From Nitrospirota bacterium (GTDB taxonomy: Bacteria; Nitrospirota; Nitrospiria; Nitrospirales; UBA8639), in assembly GCA_029879555.1 (NCBI GenBank), contig JAOUQB010000061.1, positions 1-9,617 of the forward strand: a DNA stretch of 9,617 nt, given 5' to 3'. Below the pieces are notes generated by a model. It made no database searches. It was not told the origin of the DNA and worked only from the letters and a program-made list of their open reading frames with translations. The stretch's first letter is position 1. Each line of letters starts with the position of its first letter. Made by a program: the position numbers and the translations under genes. Below, piece after piece: positions 5,598 through 9,617 of the stretch.

Positions 5598-7433
5598 TTA
5601 TGGAATTTTTGACAAGTCACGGACTGCACCGGTATCTGCGCTACTTACGAAGGCGGCGTAGGTTTTCAAGGCGACGCTAACTTTTCGGGGACGTGGTTTA
5701 ACCGGCTTCCAGCCTTGCTGGTCTTGTTGTGCGCGGCGAGCTTGTAAGATGGCGTTGTCTACCAGGACGTTTATGCTTCGATTGGGAATGTCGATCGTGA
5801 TGCGATCTCCATTCTGTACTAATCCGATTGCACCCCCTGCTGCGGCTTCGGGTGAAATATGACCGATTGAGAGACCAGAGGTTCCTCCGGAAAATCTCCC
5901 GTCAGTCAGGAGCGCACAGGCTTTGCCCAATCCTTTGGATTTAATGTACGACGTGGGATAGAGCATTTCCTGCATGCCAGGTCCTCCTCGCGGTCCTTCA
6001 TAACGAACAATGATGACATCTCCCTCTTTCACTTTTCCCTCGAGGATATTGGCGACGGCCTCTTCTTGAGATTCGGTGATGTGGGCTGGACCGGTGAAGA
6101 CTAAGATGGATTCGTCCACGCCAGCCGTTTTCACCACACAGCCGTTTTCCGCGATGTTGCCTTTCAATACAGCCAATCCTCCTTCGCGACTAAATGCATG
6201 TTCGACAGAATGAATGCATCCTTTCTCTCGATCGGTATCCAGCGTGGGCCAGCGGGTGGCTTGGCTAAAGGCTTCTTGTGTGGGAATACCGGCTGGCCCG
6301 GCTAGAAAAAATTTAGCCACGTCGGCATCGGGGTTGCGCATGATATCCCATCTGTCTAAAGCAGCTTTGAGGGTTGGGCTATGCACTGTGGGCAGTGAGG
6401 TATGCAGGACGCCGGCTCGATCTAATTCTCCGAGAATACCCATAATGCCTCCGGCACGATGCACGTCTTCAATATGATATTGTGGAGTATTAGGAGCCAC
6501 TTTGCAGAGTTGTGGAATTTGTCGTGACAAGCGGTCGATATCATCCATGGTAAAGTCGACTTCGGCTTCATGGGCAATAGCCAACAGATGGAGGATGGTA
6601 TTGGTGGATCCTCCCATGGCGATATCAAGGGCGACACAATTCTCAAAGGCCTGTTTGGTGCCGATGCTGCGCGGTAAGATACTCTGATCATCCTTGTTGT
6701 AGTAGCGATGGGCTAAGTCGACAATTAAGGACCCCGCTTCTTCGAACAAGCGTTTTCGATCTGCATGGGTTGCCACGATTGTCCCATTCCCTGGAAGGGC
6801 GAGTCCCAGGGCTTCAGCAAGGCAATTCATGGAGTTGGCGGTAAACATGCCGGAGCAGGAACCGCAGGTCGGACACGCACTGCGTTCGTACTCTGCCACT
6901 TTTTCGTCAGAGGCTTTGTCGTCCACAGCAATGACCATGGCATCGACCAAGTCGAGGCGGTGGTCAGCTAACGCTGTTTTTCCAGCTTCCATAGGGCCGC
7001 CCGTGACGAACACAACGGGAATGTTGATGCGCATGGCGGCCATGAGCATGCCCGGTGTGATCTTATCGCAATTGGAAATGCACACGATGGCGTCCGCGCA
7101 GTGGGCATTCACCATATATTCCACGGAGTCTGCAATCAGGTCTCGAGAAGGGAGGCTATAGAGCATGCCATCGTGCCCCATCGCAATCCCATCATCCACC
7201 GCAATAGTGTTGAATTCTTTAGCCACCCCGCCGGCTTTTTCAATCTCACGGGCCACAAGCTGCCCCATATCTTTCAGGTGGACATGACCTGGGACAAACT
7301 GTGTAAAGGAATTGGCCACCGCAATGATTGGTTTGGTGAAATCGTCATCTTTCATGCCGGTCGCACGCCACAATGCGCGAGCCCCCGCCATATTCCGGCC
7401 ACTCGTTGATGTATGAGAGCGATAAGTCGGCAT
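5598..7433 (-). CDS. ilvD: Dihydroxy-acid dehydratase
   Basis: IlvD dehydrates 2,3-dihydroxy-isovalerate and 2,3-dihydroxy-3-methylvalerate to the keto acids that give valine, leucine, isoleucine and pantothenate. The 611-aa protein is collinear with E. coli IlvD (616 aa) from [20 protein letters not shown] to GAVRDLSK. Visible: [13 protein letters not shown] (41-53, no cysteine here, as in the oxygen-sensitive [4Fe-4S] E. coli type), [12 protein letters not shown] (C122), [11 protein letters not shown] (187-197, C193), GGSTN (274-278) and [13 protein letters not shown] (508-520, with the catalytic-loop serine). ATG 7433 is chosen over the 28-codon longer frame because conservation begins there and GAGG lies 11 nt upstream. 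The gene stands alone: it converges on the truncated membrane gene and diverges from the intact one. No other ilv gene is in the window. Confidence 0.98.
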   Translation of the reverse strand: MPTYRSHTSTSGRNMAGARALWRATGMKDDDFTKPIIAVANSFTQFVPGHVHLKDMGQLVAREIEKAGGVAKEFNTIAVDDGIAMGHDGMLYSLPSRDLIADSVEYMVNAHCADAIVCISNCDKITPGMLMAAMRINIPVVFVTGGPMEAGKTALADHRLDLVDAMVIAVDDKASDEKVAEYERSACPTCGSCSGMFTANSMNCLAEALGLALPGNGTIVATHADRKRLFEEAGSLIVDLAHRYYNKDDQSILPRSIGTKQAFENCVALDIAMGGSTNTILHLLAIAHEAEVDFTMDDIDRLSRQIPQLCKVAPNTPQYHIEDVHRAGGIMGILGELDRAGVLHTSLPTVHSPTLKAALDRWDIMRNPDADVAKFFLAGPAGIPTQEAFSQATRWPTLDTDREKGCIHSVEHAFSREGGLAVLKGNIAENGCVVKTAGVDESILVFTGPAHITESQEEAVANILEGKVKEGDVIIVRYEGPRGGPGMQEMLYPTSYIKSKGLGKACALLTDGRFSGGTSGLSIGHISPEAAAGGAIGLVQNGDRITIDIPNRSINVLVDNAILQARRAQQDQQGWKPVKPRPRKVSVALKTYAAFVSSADTGAVRDLSKIP

Positions 7434-7574
7434 GGGTGTTCTTTCCTCTATAAGAATGAATGATCGAGATGGTACAGAAAATAACCCTAGCAGATCCCTG
7501 GTGTCGGACGGTAGCACCTTTGGAGGAACTCTGTTCCCTCATGAAGTCTCACCCTGAGTAGCGTTCTGATTGCG

Positions 7575-8216
7575 ATGTTAACCAATCCCAACTCAAATCG
7601 AATGCGTGCGTGGCTGGAATTCGGAGCAGTCTTTTTAACAGGGCTGCTTTTTTGGGGATTCGTGCATGTGGGGGCCAAGGGACTGTTTATTGCGGTGGCT
7701 AGCGTCAGTTGGATGAGCTATATCGTATGGCGGGTTCGGTCGGATTCAAGTCTGTTGGAGAAATGGGGTTTCCACGCAAAGAATCTCTTGCCTGCCTTTG
7801 TGTGGCCAACGGTGATTTTTGTGATTGGCGTCGTCCTCATGGCGGGGTATGGGATGGCTCATGGTCGAATTCTTTGGCCAAGCCATCTTTTCGTGTTGCT
7901 GATGCTCTATCCGGCATGGGGTATTCTTCAGCAATTTCTTGTGCAAGCGTTGGGTGTGGCCAATCTTGTAGCACTCTTTCCAGGTCAAGGTCGGATGGTC
8001 GCAATGCCGGTGGGAGTCCTTCTGTTTTCTTTGGTGCATTATCCGGATGGGTGGGTGTTGATGGTGGCGACGGGCGTCATGGCCTGTTTCTTTATCCCCT
8101 GCTATCTCCGTGATCGCAATCTTTGGCCGTTGGGTTTGTATCACGGGTGGCTCGGCACCTTCTTTTATCTATGGGTGCTTGGGAAAGATCCATGGATTGA
8201 GGTTTTTGGAAAATAA
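7575..8216 (+). CDS. CPBP-like (CAAX-protease-fold) membrane protein, full-length copy
   Basis: A 213-aa multi-pass membrane protein with about six hydrophobic stretches and a conserved core, LYPAWGILQQFLVQALGVAN, LLFSLVHYPDGW and YHGWLGTFFY. These correspond in order and spacing to the three motifs of the CPBP/Abi (Rce1-like) family: QQFLVQ (119-124) where EExxxR is expected, FSLVH (151-155), and HGWLG (190-194). The two catalytic glutamates and the arginine are all glutamine, so protease activity is doubtful; a scaffolding or transport-related role is conceivable, but the function is unknown. It is divergent from ilvD with 141 bp between the two starts. ATG 7575 has no good ribosome binding site and ATG 7602 in the same frame is an alternative. 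The truncated paralogue lies upstream of ilvD at 5030. Confidence 0.75.
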   Translation: MLTNPNSNRMRAWLEFGAVFLTGLLFWGFVHVGAKGLFIAVASVSWMSYIVWRVRSDSSLLEKWGFHAKNLLPAFVWPTVIFVIGVVLMAGYGMAHGRILWPSHLFVLLMLYPAWGILQQFLVQALGVANLVALFPGQGRMVAMPVGVLLFSLVHYPDGWVLMVATGVMACFFIPCYLRDRNLWPLGLYHGWLGTFFYLWVLGKDPWIEVFGK

Positions 8217-8307
8217 CATTCTTTCTTCCTCTCACTTGACCCCAGGGCAAAGGGGAGAGTAGAAAAACGAGAGAATATTATTCGTTTGAAAAGGGAGATG
8301 TGTTGAT

Positions 8308-8592
8308 ATGGAAAATAATCCGCTCATTATTTCTGATGAAGAACGTAAAGCCCTTCTCTATGAACGGTTCCGGGATGTGTGTTTGGTGGAGAAGGAAGTG
8401 TGGACCGAGATTTATATGCCGCGTCAAGTCGAGAAGGGCATGGTGCTCACCAATCAGCATGAGTGTTTTGAGGTGATCATTGATGATCCTGCCATCGAAG
8501 ATGCGTTGGAAGCGAATATTCCTTTAGGCGCGAAGTCCCTCGGTGCGGCCATTGCGGAATATAAAGACCACATTTCGTTTCGGAAAAAATAG
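8308..8592 (+). CDS. Small hypothetical protein, 94 aa
   Basis: I do not recognise this protein. It is charged and soluble-looking, with no signal peptide or membrane segment. It has an acidic helical N-terminus (SDEERKALLYERF), a central stretch with WTEIYMPRQ, and an Asp/Glu-rich segment VIIDDPAIEDALEAN before a lysine-ending tail (SFRKK). GGGAG lies 10 nt before ATG 8308 and supports the start. It begins 91 nt after the membrane protein, in the same direction, and a lipoprotein gene follows 118 nt downstream, so co-transcription is possible but not shown. Confidence 0.7.
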   Translation: MENNPLIISDEERKALLYERFRDVCLVEKEVWTEIYMPRQVEKGMVLTNQHECFEVIIDDPAIEDALEANIPLGAKSLGAAIAEYKDHISFRKK

Positions 8593-8710
8593 AAGAGATC
8601 GCTGTTCGCATTCTTCCTGTACTGCCAGAAGCTCTCGTCAAGCATGAGGCGAAAGGGGAGTCAAACTCTCGGCAGTTCACGTCTGATTGTTCACCTTTTG
8701 GGGGATCTTC

Positions 8711-9166
8711 ATGAAGATTTTTCAGCAGTGGACCCGGATAATGACCGTCTTGAGTCTGCTCATATGGGCAGGTTGTGCCAATATGACGTCGCCAGAAACC
8801 TCTGACATTCATTCCAGGTCCATTCCAGTTTCGCTCCCCGAGCGCATTGAGGATTTGGCGGGAGCTTGGAAATATAAGGATGCGGCCGGTGAGGGAATCA
8901 TCCTCTTGAATACGGAAGGGAACGGGGCCTATGAGTGGGAAGGGGGACGATTCGAGACCCTCTCCTTAGAGAACGGAACGTGGACGGGTGTCTGGATTCA
9001 AGAAGGGAATGATCGTGAAGGGGGGTTCACGTTGACGTTTTCTGACAGTTCCTCAGTTGCCGAAGGTGAGTGGTGGTACACGCGTATTGGAAAAGACGCC
9101 GATCCTCTCCAGCCTGGCGGAACATTTAGGATGAGCCGGTCCTCTGCTGTTCAGGTTTCGAAATGA
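8711..9166 (+). CDS. Small predicted lipoprotein, 151 aa
   Basis: The N-terminus MKIFQQWTRIMTVLSLLIWAGC is a lipoprotein-type signal: basic start, hydrophobic core and cysteine at 22 (WAGC; the Trp at -3 is unusual). After cleavage the mature protein would be lipid-anchored, probably to the outer membrane or periplasmic face. The rest (about 45-145) is rich in Gly, Trp and short beta-like strands (LAGAWKYKD, NGTWTGVWIQEGNDREGG, GEWWYTRIG, GGTFRMSR), suggesting a compact beta-sandwich or barrel. No family is recognised. I prefer ATG 8711, with a GGGGG ribosome binding site 7-8 nt upstream, over a TTG 24 nt further upstream that would add residues before the signal peptide. It converges with lon, the two stops being about 40 bp apart. 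Confidence 0.7.
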   Translation: MKIFQQWTRIMTVLSLLIWAGCANMTSPETSDIHSRSIPVSLPERIEDLAGAWKYKDAAGEGIILLNTEGNGAYEWEGGRFETLSLENGTWTGVWIQEGNDREGGFTLTFSDSSSVAEGEWWYTRIGKDADPLQPGGTFRMSRSSAVQVSK

Positions 9167-9205
9167 TCGAACCCAAGTCTTTCTCTGGTTTTTCGTCAAT
9201 CCGAC

Positions 9206-9617
9206 TTAATGCATGACAGGGTTTTGCGCTGGTGGGGTGGGGGATGCGGGCGGAACAACTTTATTCCCGCTATTTGTTGGAACGGGTTGCGTGAGCCCGG
9301 CTTCGAGCGCTTCTTCAATTGTTGCCACAAAAATCAGCGATAATTCGTTTCGTACCGCTTCCGGGACATCTGGAAGATCTTTCTCGTTGGCCTTTGGCAG
9401 CATGATGCGGCGCAATCCTATGCGATGCGCGGCGAGGAGTTTTTCTTTGATGCCGCCGACGGGTAACACAAGTCCACTTAGGCTAATTTCCCCCGTCATG
9501 GCTGTATCTTTACGAACGGGAATTCGTAACAACAGCGAGGCCATGGCACAGGCCATGGTCACGCCGGCGGAAGGTCCATCTTTGGGAATCGCGCCTTCCG
9601 GCACATGAATGTGCATC
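9206..9617 (-). CDS. lon: ATP-dependent Lon protease, C-terminal part
   Basis: The frame enters from the right edge and ends with TAA at 9206; 137 codons are visible of a protein normally about 800 residues. It covers the C-terminal S16 peptidase domain: [17 protein letters not shown] holds the catalytic serine and [15 protein letters not shown] the catalytic lysine, 41 residues apart. Also visible are MTGEISLSG and the [14 protein letters not shown] segment. Lon is a cytoplasmic hexameric AAA+ protease that degrades misfolded and regulatory proteins. The tail after EALEAGL is a non-conserved Pro/Asn-rich extension of about 30 residues, longer than in many LonA. The ATPase and N-terminal domains lie outside the window. 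Confidence 0.96.
   Translation of the reverse strand, partial: MHIHVPEGAIPKDGPSAGVTMACAMASLLLRIPVRKDTAMTGEISLSGLVLPVGGIKEKLLAAHRIGLRRIMLPKANEKDLPDVPEAVRNELSLIFVATIEEALEAGLTQPVPTNSGNKVVPPASPTPPAQNPVMH

Noticed and set aside
5206..5661. 151-codon + frame overlapping the truncated membrane gene and continuing past its stop
   Set aside because: It is out of frame with the conserved protein and does not resemble the paralogue's C-terminus, so it is not a frameshifted continuation.
7522..7540. Small GGAAC/GTTCC hairpin between ilvD and the membrane gene
   Set aside because: Only 5 bp with a mismatch next to it and no supporting motif; could be chance.
7434..7542. Possible Ile/Val-rich leader peptide or attenuator before ilvD (codons for V, I, I, I, I within nine positions)
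   Set aside because: The frame has no stop before ilvD and runs into it in another phase; no terminator/antiterminator pair or T-box motif is visible.
1..9617. CRISPR array, tRNA or rRNA genes
   Set aside because: No spaced direct repeats and no cloverleaf or rRNA-like sequence seen on either strand.

Overview
This is a chromosomal window from a Gram-negative-type bacterium of moderate G+C. It has a lipoprotein signal peptide, an E. coli-type dihydroxy-acid dehydratase, a LonA protease and many short palindromes between genes. The overall feel is of a Nitrospirota (Nitrospira-like) genome, but that is an impression and not proof.

Layout, left to right. (1) The 3' part of hyuB (hydantoinase B/oxoprolinase subunit, + strand) ends at 1240 with a strong hairpin right after the stop. 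(2) An insertion sequence of the IS110 family lies at about 1620-2815, transposase on the - strand. (3) About 950 bp follows in which I see palindromes but no credible gene. (4) A GTG-started fold-III PLP decarboxylase (ornithine/lysine decarboxylase type, +) is followed 34 nt later by a C-terminally truncated CPBP-like membrane protein (+). (5) ilvD (- strand) meets the truncated gene tail to tail. (6) A full-length paralogue of the same membrane protein (+) is divergent from ilvD. (7) A 94-aa orphan protein and a small lipoprotein follow (both +). (8) The 3' end of lon (-) runs off the right edge.

The main result is the IS110 element. Its leader, between the element end and the transposase start, folds by hand into two consecutive stem / internal-loop / apical-hairpin modules, the architecture of an IS110 bridge RNA. 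All four expected guide segments can be read directly. In the first loop, a 10-nt segment matches the left flank of the insertion and a 7-nt segment is complementary to core plus right flank. In the second loop, a 7-nt segment matches the right end of the element including the core, and a 5-nt segment is complementary to core plus left end. These matches agree on a CT core and fix the element at 1194 bp (one core copy). Joining the two ends as a circle would create a sigma70-like promoter (TTGACG, 17 bp, TATGGT) driving this RNA. The element therefore appears complete, with a bridge RNA that still matches its own insertion site, which lies at the foot of a small hairpin.

A second point of interest is the pair of membrane-protein paralogues on either side of ilvD. 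Both carry Gln-Gln where CPBP/Rce1-type proteases have the catalytic Glu-Glu. The first copy has lost the third motif, exactly where ilvD begins. The remaining genes are ordinary metabolism (branched-chain amino acid synthesis, polyamine or diamine synthesis) and protein quality control.
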